A stretch of 64,000 bases of DNA from Cylicocyclus nassatus. Taxonomy: Eukaryota > Nematoda > Chromadorea > Rhabditida > Strongylidae. The notes under the pieces are model-generated. The model saw only the letters and a list, made by a program, of their open reading frames with translations. It had not been told where the DNA came from and made no database searches. Positions 11,521 to 22,040 of this stretch are shown here, one piece after another (positions within the stretch are counted from its first letter, which is position 1; every line of letters starts with the position of its first letter). A program made the position numbers and the translations under genes. The stretch covers positions 68,106,792-68,170,791 of the forward strand of contig CATQJL010000305.1 in the NCBI GenBank assembly GCA_958299035.1. Direction: 5' to 3'.

Positions 11521-12703
11521 CTAGCTGGCTTACCCGGCTCCGCCGTATCCGGACCAAACTTGGCACACATACACTTCGGGCCCCGGCGGGTGTCACAGTC
11601 CACTTTTCGTTATCGATCGATGTCGATTTTACCGATTTTTATCGATTTTTTGGCAGAGTTCACCTTCAGGGCTAGGAGTTGGCACAGGGGGGAAGTGAGC
11701 ATGGGGATTCCGAATACAATATTAGTTTTCAGAATTATCGATTGCTTTTATTGATTTTATCGATTTTTTGGCAGAGTTCACCTACAGGGCTAGGAGTTGG
11801 CACAGGGGGGAAGTGAGCATGGGGATTCCGAATAGAATATTAGTTTTCAGGATCGTCCATTACTTTTATCGATTTTATCGATCTTTTTGCAAAGTTTGAC
11901 CTGCGGGGCTGGAAGTTTGCACAGAGGGTAATCGAGCATGCAGATTACGAATACAATATTAGTTTTCAAGATCGTCCATTACTTTTATCGATTTTATCGA
12001 TTTTTTGAAAATTTGAGCTAGGGGGCTGGAATTTGGCACAGGGGTGTTCGAGCATGCTGATCACCCCCCTTGGGGATGATCAGCATGCTCGATTACCCCC
12101 CTGTGCCAACTCCCAGCCCCCTAGCTCAAACTTTGCAAAAAAATCGATAAAATCGATAAAAGTAATCGATAATCCTGAAAACCAATATTGTATTCGGAAT
12201 CCCCTGCTCGATTACCCCCCTGTGCGAACTCCCAGCCCCGTAGCTCAAACTTTGCAAAAAAATCGATAAAATCGATAAAAGTAATCGATAATCCTGAAAA
12301 CCAATATTGTATTCGGAATCCCCATGCTCGATTACCCCCCTGTGCCAACTCCCAGCCCCGTAGCTCAAACTTTGCAAAAAAATCGATTAAATCGATAAAA
12401 GTAATCGATAATCCTGAAAACCAATATTGTATTCGGAATCCCCATGCTCACTTACCCCCCTGTGCCAACTCCCAGCCCCGTAGGTGAACTCAGCAAAAAA
12501 ATCGATAAAAATCGATAAAATCGATATCGATCGATGACGAAAAGTAGCCTATGACACCCGCCGGGGCCCGATGTGTATGTGTGCCAAGTTTGGTCCGGAT
12601 CGGTTCAGAAATGGAATTTTCTATTCGGAACATACGTACATACATACATACATACATACATACAGACATACAGACAAACAGACATTCAGCTTTATATATA
12701 AGA
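11521..12703 (-). mobile_element. Helitron-like non-autonomous element with expanded internal repeats, 1183 bp
   Basis: Read on the minus strand it starts TCTTATATATAAAGCTGAATG-like and ends CCAGCTAG, i.e. 5'-TC and CTAG-3', with a GC-rich hairpin (CCGGCTCCGCCG on the plus strand) just inside the 3' end. The flanks are A (11520) and T (12704) with no duplication, as expected for Helitron insertion between A and T. The interior is a head-to-head array: about four copies of a 118-bp unit (GGGGCTGGGAGTTGGCACAG...ATCGATTTT type) from 11650 to 12060 and about four inverted copies from 12060 to 12500. A CATA/CAGA microsatellite (about 12633-12690) lies near the 5' end. No Rep/helicase frame. Confidence 0.8.
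11640..12510. repeat. Inverted array of ~118-bp tandem repeats inside the Helitron-like element
   Basis: Forward units begin near 11650, 11768, 11886 and 12004; inverted units near 12070, 12185, 12303 and 12423. Each carries GATTCCGAATACAATATT or its complement, AATCGATAAAATCGAT and the CCCCTGTGCCAACTCCC block. The symmetry axis is near 12068 at GAGCATGCTGATCA. Open frames here are repeat-derived. Confidence 0.85.
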
Positions 12704-13019
12704 TAAGTCCTCGGGAACTTCCCATTTGCTGCAGACTTCGAGATGGCTTTAGATGCAGAACCTACCAAGGGTTTGAAGTGAGCCTTTGTGTCCTGCAAAT
12801 CGTGATGGTAATTTCTGCTTTTTTTTCTCCGAAGTCGCATTCTTAGCTGCTAGACAAATGAACTCATCTATCGTCATTACTCTATGATAAAACACAGGAG
12901 CTTCCATCTAATGCCAACAAATGTTCGATGGATATTTGCCCAGGTGTCTTTTTCAATTTTGGTCCTTCGTGTCTATACTTATCGGACAGTAGGAAACAAC
13001 GAATGACCAAAATACAGCA
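12704..13019. other. No gene seen
   Basis: Flank of the Helitron-like element, continuing the CTCGGGAA-bearing sequence at its left end. Nothing coding supported. Confidence 0.4.
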
Positions 13020-13215
13020 TCTTCCTCTCCCTGTCCCCTCACCCCAAGCTAAAGGGTAGAACACTACATGCCGCCGAAAGTGGGAGGGTCTCGCGCGGAC
13101 TATGCAGCAGATACTCAGCCTATGCACGTATTAGAATACTATGTATTTGTTACAGATGTCCGACGGGACCTTCCACTTTCGGCGACACAGGTCCCTTACC
13201 CCAAACTAGGGACTA
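13020..13215. repeat. Short inverted repeat
   Basis: GCCGCCGAAAGTGG...GGTC (about 13071) pairs with GACC..CCACTTTCGGCG (about 13170-13185), and CCCCAAGCTAAAGGGTAG with CCCCAAACTAGGGACTAC in inverted setting. Probably a small decayed MITE; no target duplication found. Confidence 0.45.
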
Positions 13216-15396
13216 CGTGTATGTATCACTGATGTTTGAATGTCCTGCTTCAGTGATGTTTATCATATCACCAAACTGAATGTAGTTCCGATTGGTTAAC
13301 TCCATCTCCGTTAACCCTTCTTCAGCTATACAAAACTAATGAAACTTCGTAGCCAGCTAGATAACTTACATTCAAAAAAACTGAGCAAGTTTGAGCACTG
13401 CTCAAAAAATTGCAATAGTGCTTTCTTTGCAACACATTTATCTTCTACATATATTAGAATCAATTTGAGGTGTTTTGCAATCTTTCACAACAAAACTTAT
13501 GCCAAAAAAACTTCTGTAAAAAGTAGAGCCCACATTGCAAGGTGAAAAGAATTTGTGTCAATTCTTTTTGGATGCAATTTTCGAGATCAAAGTTTATGTG
13601 AGCAACGAATTTTTGCGTAAGCTAGCAAAAGTAGAAATACAGATTGCAGGCTGCGAATTTGAGCTTGAGATTTGGTAATATTCTGAAGCGCTTCAAACAT
13701 TGGGGTGGGACAAGCTAAAAAGGCCAGAATTCAAAAGAAAATGAAAGAACATTCGAAAAATTCTGACGAATATTTGAATGGTGCAAAATTAATGCGTGTT
13801 TTTTTATCGCAAACGGCATGATATGCAGTATTTGGACAATAGCAAAAGATTGATCTACGTCAGGTATGAAGAAAACTAGGAAACTTAGAAAACAAAATCC
13901 TAATCCCGTCTGGAAAGATCCTGCAGACCTCCAACGTCATTTATATACTATACAAATCAGACATTCATATGTACACATGCCGAAATTTTTTCATGGCTAC
14001 AAACTGGAAAAAATAGAACGACTTTTGGAAATGTCATCTTTTTCGAGGTTTTTTGTCATGTCACATTAGGGCAAAAAATTCATTGTTACACTTCTGAAGG
14101 CTTGCAGCACAGATCTATCTTTGTCTTGTCTACGCAGTCCAGCCTTGCTTTCTCTAGAGCAAGCCAATTTTGACTTTTTGAATTTTTAAGGATGGAAGTA
14201 ATTGTGTACATATGGATAACTAATGCGATAAGCAACTTTCTTAAGCAGGTTGAGGGTTCGTAAGAGGTTTCTGGACAAAAATCGATTTCTAGGTATTCGA
14301 GAAGCTTTAGATTTTTATCGGATTTCGTACTAAGCAGCAGCTTCTTCAAAAAGGAACTATCTTTGCTAAAAAGTTAACATCTTTCGACGTCGAGCATTGA
14401 AAAAGAACATTAGAAAACAAGTTTTTCTGACAAGTCTACTGAAGGCAAATTCAAGCACAAAACGATAAAGACGACATAGAACGAGAAGACGATCAAAATA
14501 CCCAACAAGGCAATTGGTTGGCACAGCTATCATCGTACAAGTATAAGATCCTCATGATCACATATGGCAATGATTTGAACGTAGCAGTATACGAAATACC
14601 ACGAAGTTCTCGGGAAGTTCTGCACTTTGGGAAACCTCGGGAAGTTCCTGACGCCTTTGAAGTCAACGTCCTCGGAAAATTCCCATTTTTGCGCCTCCAT
14701 TCACCTCTGTACCAAATAACGCCCTCGGGAAGTTTGACAAATTCGCTTGGCCTTGGGAAGTTTCCGTGAGTTGTCTGAAAATCCGGATAGTTACCTGTTG
14801 TTTATGAGAACAATGGTAAACGACGCTGGTATCCGCTAAGCCTCTCACTTACGCTACATATGTTTTTTACTCAAAAATTCATTCCAGTCGATAGTCTGCA
14901 CTATTTTTAAATTTGCTACCGCTTTTCTCGTACAAAATGGTACAGAAGACTTATAGTGCGAATATCGATAAATTTCGAATAGACATCTAATCAGCGACCA
15001 TACTTGCATGGCCACCAGCTCAATAGCGGTGCTCACTATTTAAGTATATGTCCTAATAAATCAATGAACTTGGTACCTATGGGGACTCAACTGCTTATTG
15101 ACAAAATGATTTAACAGCAAATTATCCATCGTTCATGTGGTGACCTAAGTGCCCGATGTTTTATTCTGATTTACCTTCACTTGCGCAGATGACGAGGCAG
15201 CTTTCAGCCACATAAGTGCATGAGGCCGAATTTGAGATATGAACATTCATAGCATGAGTTTCAAATTCAACAAAACTGTAGCTGTGCACCAACAAAAAAG
15301 ATTTTTTTTGCTGTCACTGCTTGCAGTTTGACACATCGAACAGTAACAAAGTTAGCCATTACTCACAGCGAAGAGACAAGAAAATATTCTAAGCTC
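13216..15396. other. Intergenic; CTCGGGAAGTT motif cluster at 14600-14770
   Basis: No gene supported. Between about 14605 and 14770 five variants of CCTCGGGAAGTTC occur at irregular 25-60 bp spacing; similar motifs flank the Helitron-like insertion at 11480 and 12706, so this may be one dispersed repeat. Confidence 0.4.
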
Positions 15397-15402
15397 TTTA
15401 TT
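15397..15402 (-). promoter_or_regulatory. Poly(A) signal of the 15.4-15.9 kb small gene
   Basis: AATAAA on the minus strand, 12 bases past the TAA stop; gives a very short 3' untranslated region. Confidence 0.6.
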
Positions 15403-15413
15403 GAAATGTTATA

Positions 15414-15852
15414 TTATTTTAAGTCCATTTTTTTACCATTTGCGTCTGAATACTTCTTCAAATTCTCCTCCGTGACGTCGTTTACGTCGTTTTTCCCACC
15501 ATATTTAGCTTTTTCCCCCTTCGTGGGGTTTATTACATCATACTTCACTGCATAATATTCAGTTTTTCCTTCTTCCCATTCTACAGTGTCTCCCGGCACT
15601 TCGAAAGACCATGTCCCCAGCTGACGAGGAAAACCAGGGGGCGGCCTACGAGGGAAACGATGTTTGGTGGCTGAATGAGAATCAGGAGAAGAACCGTTCT
15701 TCGCAGATAGATTCTTACTATTGTCGGCTGCTCCACCATCAACAATGTCATGATTAAGGAAAGGAACGGTGATGAAGATTATCTTGAAAGTGAATTGCTG
15801 GGTAAGCTTTAGTTTTCGGTAACAAACTTACGTCTATCAAGGAGAACCTCAT
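15414..15852 (-). CDS. Small secreted or membrane-anchored protein, 134 aa, two exons, paralogue of the 10.6-kb gene
   Basis: Exons 15832-15852 (MRFSLID) and 15414-15797, both phase 0. The intron is 34 nt (GTAAGT...CCCAG), short but the only splice that opens the frame. Residues about 8-22 (FTFKIIFITVPFL) form a signal peptide or anchor. A linker rich in S, K and N follows, then HRFPRRPPPGFPR, then VEWEEGKTEYYAVKYD, an acidic/lysine-rich tail and the end YSDANGKKMDLK. The proline/arginine block, the W-x-x-E-x-Y-Y motif and the C-terminus match the gene at 10586-10855. TATAAAAG at 15881-15888 is about 30 bases before the start and AATAAA (15397-15402) 12 bases after the stop. Function unknown. 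Confidence 0.7.
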
Positions 15853-15880
15853 GTTTCATTGGTTTAATTAGCATTGTTGC

Positions 15881-15888
15881 CTTTTATA
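15881..15888 (-). promoter_or_regulatory. TATA box of the 15.4-15.9 kb small gene
   Basis: TATAAAAG on the minus strand, roughly 30 bases upstream of the ATG at 15852. An ATG further upstream (15874) is too close to the box to be in a normal transcript. Confidence 0.6.
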
Positions 15889-16159
15889 CTCACTGAAATC
15901 GAAAGTGAAACGGAACCCTGTTCGAATACTTCAGAGTAACAATATACATTCAAAGTGCTTCATTTTCTGGGTCGAACAGGCAAAGTACACGTCATTCATA
16001 GCGAATCTGCGCGTTTGTAGCAAAAATGCCAGTATTCTGCTTTCAGACTACAACAATATTTTTATGATCTGCGTACGATCATAACTATTAGGTCGTTCCA
16101 TAAGACTTTCTATAAATCAACAAAATGTCATTCTACCAAAATTCAATCGATAATGTAAT

Positions 16160-16323
16160 CTTTGTTTCGACTGGCTTGGCGGCTGGAAGGCGGGACTTTG
16201 TGACCTATTTAAGGCGTCCGCGACGCAGTCTGCGTCTCTCTCGCGGGTGTGCTCTCTGATCATTATCTAGCCTTAATTAGGTCAGGAAGCCCCGCCTTCC
16301 AGCTCCCAAGCCATTTGAAGGGT
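16160..16323. mobile_element. Small palindromic MITE, GGCTTGGCGGCTGGAAGGCG family, copy 1
   Basis: ACTGGCTTGGCGGCTGGAAGGCGGG at the left pairs with CCCCGCCTTCCAGCTCCCAAGCC at the right; the middle contains GCGTCTCTCTCGCG. A second copy at 49180-49355 has the same arms and a core in the opposite orientation (ATAATGATCAGAG). Confidence 0.75.
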
Positions 16324-16914
16324 ACGTTTTATAGCGCAACCTTCTGCCATACTGTCGTCGTACTTAGCTACGTTATACAAAGTTCAGGTTTGGTTCCGGA
16401 AAATGTGTCTATCAAGCGCCTGAGTCTTGAGCGAGGCAAACCCCGTTTTTTATTTGCGAAAGTCCTGAGCATGTGATGAACTTTTAAAGCGAAGTCTCAG
16501 GAGTACATTGGCTGTCAATTAAATGTCGGTAAACTCCTGGAGGACATTTCCCACTAAGTTTTTCATGGGGGTCATGCTTTGTCACGCAGAAAAATTCACT
16601 GGACCTGCCTATCAGACCTTTTTTGCAGCATGGCCTCGTTCGGACGGTGTAGATGTGGTGCTTAGGGTTAGTTGACCGTCTTTCTTGTCCAGCAATTATT
16701 AGTGCAGAACGTTCTGCCTGCTTCAAAAAAGGTCTTGTTGAGAGCCTTCTGCTTAACCTTTTGTTTTTTGGCGCAAACCAATCCTTTTCAGTCTCATAGC
16801 AACGTGTAAACGCCATTTTCCATTCGGCGAAAATCAGGATAAAAGCGCTTTTTTATAAGAATTAATGGGGTAGAGGAACGAACACCTCAATTAGGCACCG
16901 CCTTCGCGGGCTGC
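16324..16914. other. No gene seen
   Basis: About 590 bases. A 110-codon minus-strand frame (16484-16816) shows no motif or splice partners. Confidence 0.4.
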
Positions 16915-16916
16915 TA

Positions 16917-17195
16917 CAGTCGAATCATTTCATATGATCATGTGTGTCATTGCACACACAGTCCATCTTTGGCGTCCTCGTCCTGGATTTGCAATGGCAA
17001 AAACACAAGAGATCTACCTTGTGATCGATTACATCAATTTGAGGTGACTTCTAGTACTTGATAAGGTAAGGAAATATTAAGAACACATTAAAAACACTTA
17101 CCTAGAGGGTTGTTTGCTCCAGGAATCTAGGATGAAAACGCCAAAGGTGAGTGTGTGTGCAATGACACAAATGATCATATGAAATGAATCGACTG
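16917..17195. mobile_element. Tc1/mariner-type MITE, 279 bp
   Basis: Ends CAGTCGAATCATTTC and inverted GAAATGAATCGACTG, arms of about 45 bp including ATGATCAT and TGTCATTGCACACACA, flanked by TA (16915-16916, 17196-17197). No coding capacity. Confidence 0.85.
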
Positions 17196-17197
17196 TA

Positions 17198-17980
17198 GGT
17201 TCCTTTTTGCCTTACAAGGTTTTAATTGTTGAAAGCTGAAAAATAGACGTTTCAAAAATCAGCGTTTCATCGCAATCAATGGATTCATTTAAAAGCACAG
17301 CTCTTCACAACAATACGCATCTTGCCGCAAATCAATCGTTTCCCTAAAAAAGGAAGATGGGATTGAACTCTAAGAACTCGCTGAAATCATGTAGTACATG
17401 GGACGATTACTTACAATGAAAAATTCAGGCATTTGTTTGATGCGATACTACCAACTATTATTACTTGTAATACTACACTATTGTATGAGGAAGGCTGCAG
17501 CACCAAATCCACTCATAACGAAGCATTTTGCCCAAATCTTGTCATCGATACAGTGCTAATCACCAAAAATTTAGCCTGTTCGACAAGCTGATAGCTCTGA
17601 CGAGCAAGTTCTTAATAATATCAGCCAATTTTGCTGATTTAACTGGAACAAGAGAACTTTTCACACCTGCTCTCATTAGATATTATTGATTGTCCTTTAG
17701 CTTCAATGTTTTGTAGATGTTAGCAGGGATGTAGATACTGCACTTCATTTGCAAAAGCACAAATACGTGCTGACAAATTTGACTGAATGGATTCTACTTG
17801 CAGAATTTTGGCTTCGACATAGAACATCATCAGTGAAAATTGCGCTGCACTTTTTGCTCAATAGCTTCTCATAGATAGAAAGGGCACTGAAGCATCCACT
17901 GGGAGAAACGCTCTCACTACAGAGGGGGCTGCAGCGAGCTTAACCTGGCGCTTATGTTGAAACACTGATGATCATTTAGA
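17198..17980. other. No gene seen
   Basis: AT-rich sequence with stops in all frames; nothing recognised. Confidence 0.45.
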
Positions 17981-18183
17981 GGAAGCAAGTCTTCGACAAT
18001 TTTTCTCTTCTAAGTAAAATGAGATATATTTTGTCGTTTTCTCTTAAGAATTAGTCGATTTTCGTGAAAGCAATCGTGCTACTTTAGGTTTACGATTGCT
18101 TTCACGAAAATCGACTCAAGAGAAAACGTCAAAATATATGTCATTTCACTCAGGATAGAAAAATTGTCGAAGACTTGCTTCCT
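17981..18183. repeat. Near-perfect 203-bp hairpin
   Basis: GGAAGCAAGTCTTCGACAAT pairs with ATTGTCGAAGACTTGCTTCC; the arms continue through AAATGA, ATATATTTTG and CGATTTTCGTGAAAGCAATCG to a loop of about 20 bases near 18085. Likely a MITE without a clear target duplication, or a structured RNA if transcribed. Confidence 0.8.
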
Positions 18184-18205
18184 TTACTTTAGGAGTACAC
18201 TGTCT

Positions 18206-18345
18206 TCTTACAAGAGAAGGATGCTTGGTGATCATGGCCTTTTGCAGTGAGATGTATACCAGTAGATGCGCTTTGGAAAGCTCATTCCAAATCTGTGCTC
18301 ACTATCTGCTGTGCGACTTTCTGGACGAAGTTGTGGACTTTTCAT
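18206..18345. mobile_element. Diverged partial copy of the TCGAAGTGGC-family MITE
   Basis: Follows the left half of the 8956-9403 element: CTTACAAG, GGCCTTTT, TGAGATGTA, CTCATTCCAAATCTG, CACTATCTGCTG. The other half is not clear. Confidence 0.55.
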
Positions 18346-18746
18346 ATTAATCTCACGAGATCTAGTCAGCCATATACTCAGTTATATTGGTGACAGTTCT
18401 TCTGCGCTTACAGGCAACGTCCAGGCAGAATTTCGACTCTCATTTTTTTGCCTTATCCAGGCCTGTTCATGGCGCTGATTCCAAAAATGGCAATCATGAT
18501 GCGTTAATACTTTGTGTTTAGTTGTGATGAGAAGTTGAAAGTTAATGTGGAAGTACAAGTCAGCTCAGCACAACTATGATTTTGGAGGAAAGATAATGAA
18601 CAAACATAGTTATTGACGTTTCGACTGCATGTAAGAGACCGTCATGGTACCAAAAAAATTGGTCTCCGGTTTTTGCTTGATTAAAAAAAGCGTGAAAGAG
18701 GTAATTTTTCCTATTACTTGAAGAGGTTCATCCAAAACCCTAGGAA

Positions 18747-20592
18747 CAGAGGTGCGATAGGGGGAGCCGGGTCCCCCAAAAGTGAAGGTGGTTTCAGCTA
18801 CCACTGGCCGGCCAAAAGTGAAGGTGGTAGTGTCGGACACTCACCTCCCAAAAACGTCGACGGGGGGGGGGGGGGGGGGGGGGGAGGTGCGGGGGGAGGA
18901 TAGAACGGACGAACGGAGCTATCTTTCTAGGTCTAACGTCGACCCAACGGCCCTCTTTAGGGCCACAGATACGATGAATATTAAAAATATCTATAAATTT
19001 TATTTATAAAAATTTAAAATAGACGTGTTTAGTAAATGGTGTATTTGGAAGTAGAAGTTTGTTGGACTGTACGGATTTTATTAAGCAAATTTTGTTATAA
19101 CGTACAGCGAAGAAAGTAGATCGATCCAGGCAGTAACGGCCGAGAATCAGAATTTCGAATAAATAAATAGTGAAAATCATGCAAAATTTCCACTGTTATA
19201 AATCTGTTGTTTGAAGATGTCAGCAGTTGCGACTTCATAGGTTTTAAAGAGTAAATGTTGCTCTATCAGCTAGTGAAGGAATCTGGTCGATTTAAGAAAT
19301 AGTCGTTGAAAACCAGAGTTCTAAAACTTTACGCCATTTTTGCGTGTTTTTTGACTGTTGAGAGTTAAACTCTTATAAATCTTGAATGTGGAAGTGTATG
19401 ATGTTGCGACTTCATAGGTGTTATAGAGTAAGGTTTGCCTTATCAGAATATGTCTTGTCCGTTCCGATCCATTGAAACACGTCCGAGATCCAGAGTCATG
19501 AAAAAGCAGGTAAAAAAGAGCTTTTTGAACTTCAACAGCTCATAACTTCTTCAGAACTGCATGAATCATGTTGCGACTTCATAGGTTAGATTCCTCTCAT
19601 CAAGGGCTTTCAGATGATATATAATATGTGGGGGTTTAGAGCCTCCTGCGAATTATGACCGGGGGGGGGAGACTTTTTAGGCCAAAGTCTCCCCCTCGCC
19701 ATTTTAATGTATTGGCTGGAGGCTGCCGGGGGAGACTTTGGCCTAAAAAGTCTCCCCCCCCCCGGGCATATGCCGTAAGAGGCGCGAAACCCCCACATAT
19801 TATATATCTTCTGAAAGCTCTTGACGAGAAGAATCTAACCTATGAAGTCGCAACATGATTCATGCAGTTCTGAAGAAGTTATGAGCTGTTGAAGTTCAAA
19901 AAGCTCTTTTTTACCTGCTTTTTCATGACTCTGGATCTCGGAGGTGTTTCAATGGATCGGAACGGACAAGACATATTCTGATAAGGCAAACCTTACTCTA
20001 TAACACCTATGAAGTCGCAACATCATACACTTCCACATTCAAGATTTATAAGAGTTTAACTCTCAACAGTCAAAAAACACGCAAAAATGGCGTAAAGTTT
20101 TAGAACTCTGGTTTTCAACGACTATCTCTTAAATCGACCAGATTCCTTCACTAGCTGATAGAGCAACATTTACTCTTTAAAACCTATGAAGTCGCAACTG
20201 CTGACATCTTCAAACAACAGATTTATAACAGTGGAAATTTTGCATGATTTTTCACTATTTATTTATTCAAAATTCTGGTTCTCCGCCGTTACTGCCTGGA
20301 TCGACCTACTTCCTTCGCTATACGTTATAACATAATTTGCTTAATAAAATCCGTACAGTTTTGCTAAGCTTTACTTCCAAATACACCATTTACTAAAAAC
20401 CTTTATTTTAAATATATATGCCGCCGTATACATAGATATATGCTTTCAATAATCTTTTTTGCGTTTGTTTTGCTTATTTTCCTTCTTTGTCGTCCAGCGA
20501 AAAATGTTTTATTCCAAAAGTGAAGGTGGTCACCCCGTACCAGCTCAAAAGTGAAGGTAGGGGGAGACTTGGCTCCCCCTATCGCACCTCTG
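18747..20592. mobile_element. hAT-type fold-back element, 1846 bp, perfect 8-bp target duplication
   Basis: Ends CAGAGGTGCGATAGGGGGAG and its inverted copy; flanks are CCTAGGAA on both sides (18739-18746 and 20593-20600), a perfect 8-bp duplication that with a CAG-type end indicates the hAT superfamily. Sub-terminal CCAAAAGTGAAGGTGG occurs twice at each end. From about 19020 to 20400 the sequence is a near-palindrome with axis near 19710, where a G-run/GAGACTTT...GGCC block faces its complement. Each arm holds three copies of GTTGCGACTTCATAGG. A G-run of about 25 lies near 18860. No transposase frame; short frames here are repeat shadows. Confidence 0.9.
19226..19590. repeat. Three diverged ~170-bp direct repeats forming the left arm of the fold-back
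   Basis: GTTGCGACTTCATAGGT starts at 19226, 19403 and 19570 (spacings 177 and 167), each followed by a related AGAGTAA/ATCAG block. The right arm has the same three in inverted order between about 19835 and 20210. Confidence 0.8.
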
Positions 20593-20600
20593 CCTAGGAA

Positions 20601-22005
20601 CCTAGGAAGTGCTCAGAAGTTTTTTTCGTGAAGCGAACGCACAAGCTCGTTTCGGTGAAAGGTGGCTGCTAAATTTGACGAGAATTCCACGTTTGATGTT
20701 TCGTGAGAAGGGATTTTGAATTATTATTGGAGAGGAAACAACAAACAACAAACAGAAAACAACAACAAGGCAACAACAAAAGAAAACAAAACAAACAAAA
20801 CAAGAAAACAACAACGATGTTCAAACAGGTTTTGTTTGTAACAATTCCTCCAGTTTTCGCCCAAAGTATGATAATGATCTTGAAAGTTCAGAAAAGCCGA
20901 TAAAGGACAATAAGCACGTAGCACGAAGTTACAGCGATTGAAACTGAGCGCCAAATAATCACTTTTTTACTAATGCGATGATACCTTCACGATTGAATAC
21001 TGCTGAACAAATAGGAAAAGCTGGTATCTTTCTTCTTCCGCGTCTCTCTCTTGCAAATCAATAATCGCAATCGTTATCAATGCGCACTCCGTATTTGAAG
21101 CAATCGTTGCACTTCACAAGTAATCAATGAGCTGCTTCACGAACTCCTTGCTAACTCGGACTGATCTTGCTTCCTACTTTCATGCCTGAATTTGGGATGA
21201 CTTCGACTAACACGGTAGACCTGGTGGCCGCACTTTCCGTAAATAAACTGGTCCTCTGATGTTTCTTGAAATGAAAGTTGGCAAGTGCAGCCGTCTGCAT
21301 TTGTCAGTTTCTGTTAACTGAAAACTAATGGCTTGAATGTTTGTAAGATTGTAAATTTTCTTGCATTTCTCTAGCTCTAGTCTCACAACATCTAAAGCGA
21401 TCAATTTGCTTACTTCAAAGGATGATTTTTCTCCAAAAAATGTTTGCTGATGTCGAGTAAAAACAAAGTCGTAGACAAACTATATATACATATTTGAGTT
21501 AGATATGAATAGTGCAAATTAGGAATGGATCCATAACATCATACTAATTTCACCAGACTAAGGAACAATCTAAACTTTTTTCCGGAAAATGAGCACCATA
21601 CACCTAAAGCTGCTCAAGCAGTATTTGCGTTGCTGATCACTGAAAAGAATCACTGTTTGAGAATAAGCTGACTTAAGAACAATGTTTTGCTGTTAATAAT
21701 CTACTGCGATCTCCCGATTGCTAGCTTTATTCGTCAGCCTGGTTCCATCATAATTTGCTTCATTGATCTCGAATCCTGTTTTGGATCACACCTCATTCCA
21801 TTCGCATTATTTGTGTGCTTGAACTGAATAGAGAGATAATGTAATACGATAGAGCGAATAACCACCAACAAATTGACTCTTTTGTATGAAATTCTTGCTG
21901 TAAGCTCAGTGCATGGCTTTAGAAAATACCTTAAATTCCTCCTTTCTATCACGAGTAGTATATGTGCAGCCATGAATGATCTTCATTCTGTATCATTCGT
22001 TTGCA
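20601..22005. other. Intergenic, upstream of the PXMP4 gene
   Basis: Contains an AACAA-rich simple sequence (about 20735-20818). No exon supported. Any promoter for the downstream gene would be here but I cannot point to it. Confidence 0.4.
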
Positions 22006-22007
22006 GG
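22006..22007 (+). promoter_or_regulatory. Probable spliced-leader trans-splice acceptor of the PXMP4 gene
   Basis: TCGTTTGCAG ends at 22006, 34 bases before the ATG at 22041, with no upstream exon visible. In nematodes an unpaired acceptor just before the start codon usually receives a spliced leader. Inference. Confidence 0.5.
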
Positions 22008-22040
22008 CTGCAGCATTATTGGATAAGCCCTCCTATCCCA

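Noticed and set aside
12033..12487. Repeated 80-116 codon frames on both strands
   Set aside because: They are translations of the Helitron-like tandem units, mirror images of each other.
12633..12690. CRISPR-like short repeats
   Set aside because: It is a CATA/CAGA microsatellite at the end of a Helitron-like element in a eukaryotic genome; there are no spacers.
15857..15874. Upstream ATGs (15874, 15859) for the 15.4-kb small gene
   Set aside because: They do not reach exon 2 in the right phase, and 15874 lies only seven bases after the TATA box. ATG 15852 splices in phase.
19610..19858. Frames with GGGRLFRPKSPP on both strands
   Set aside because: Generated by the axis of the 18747-20592 palindrome.
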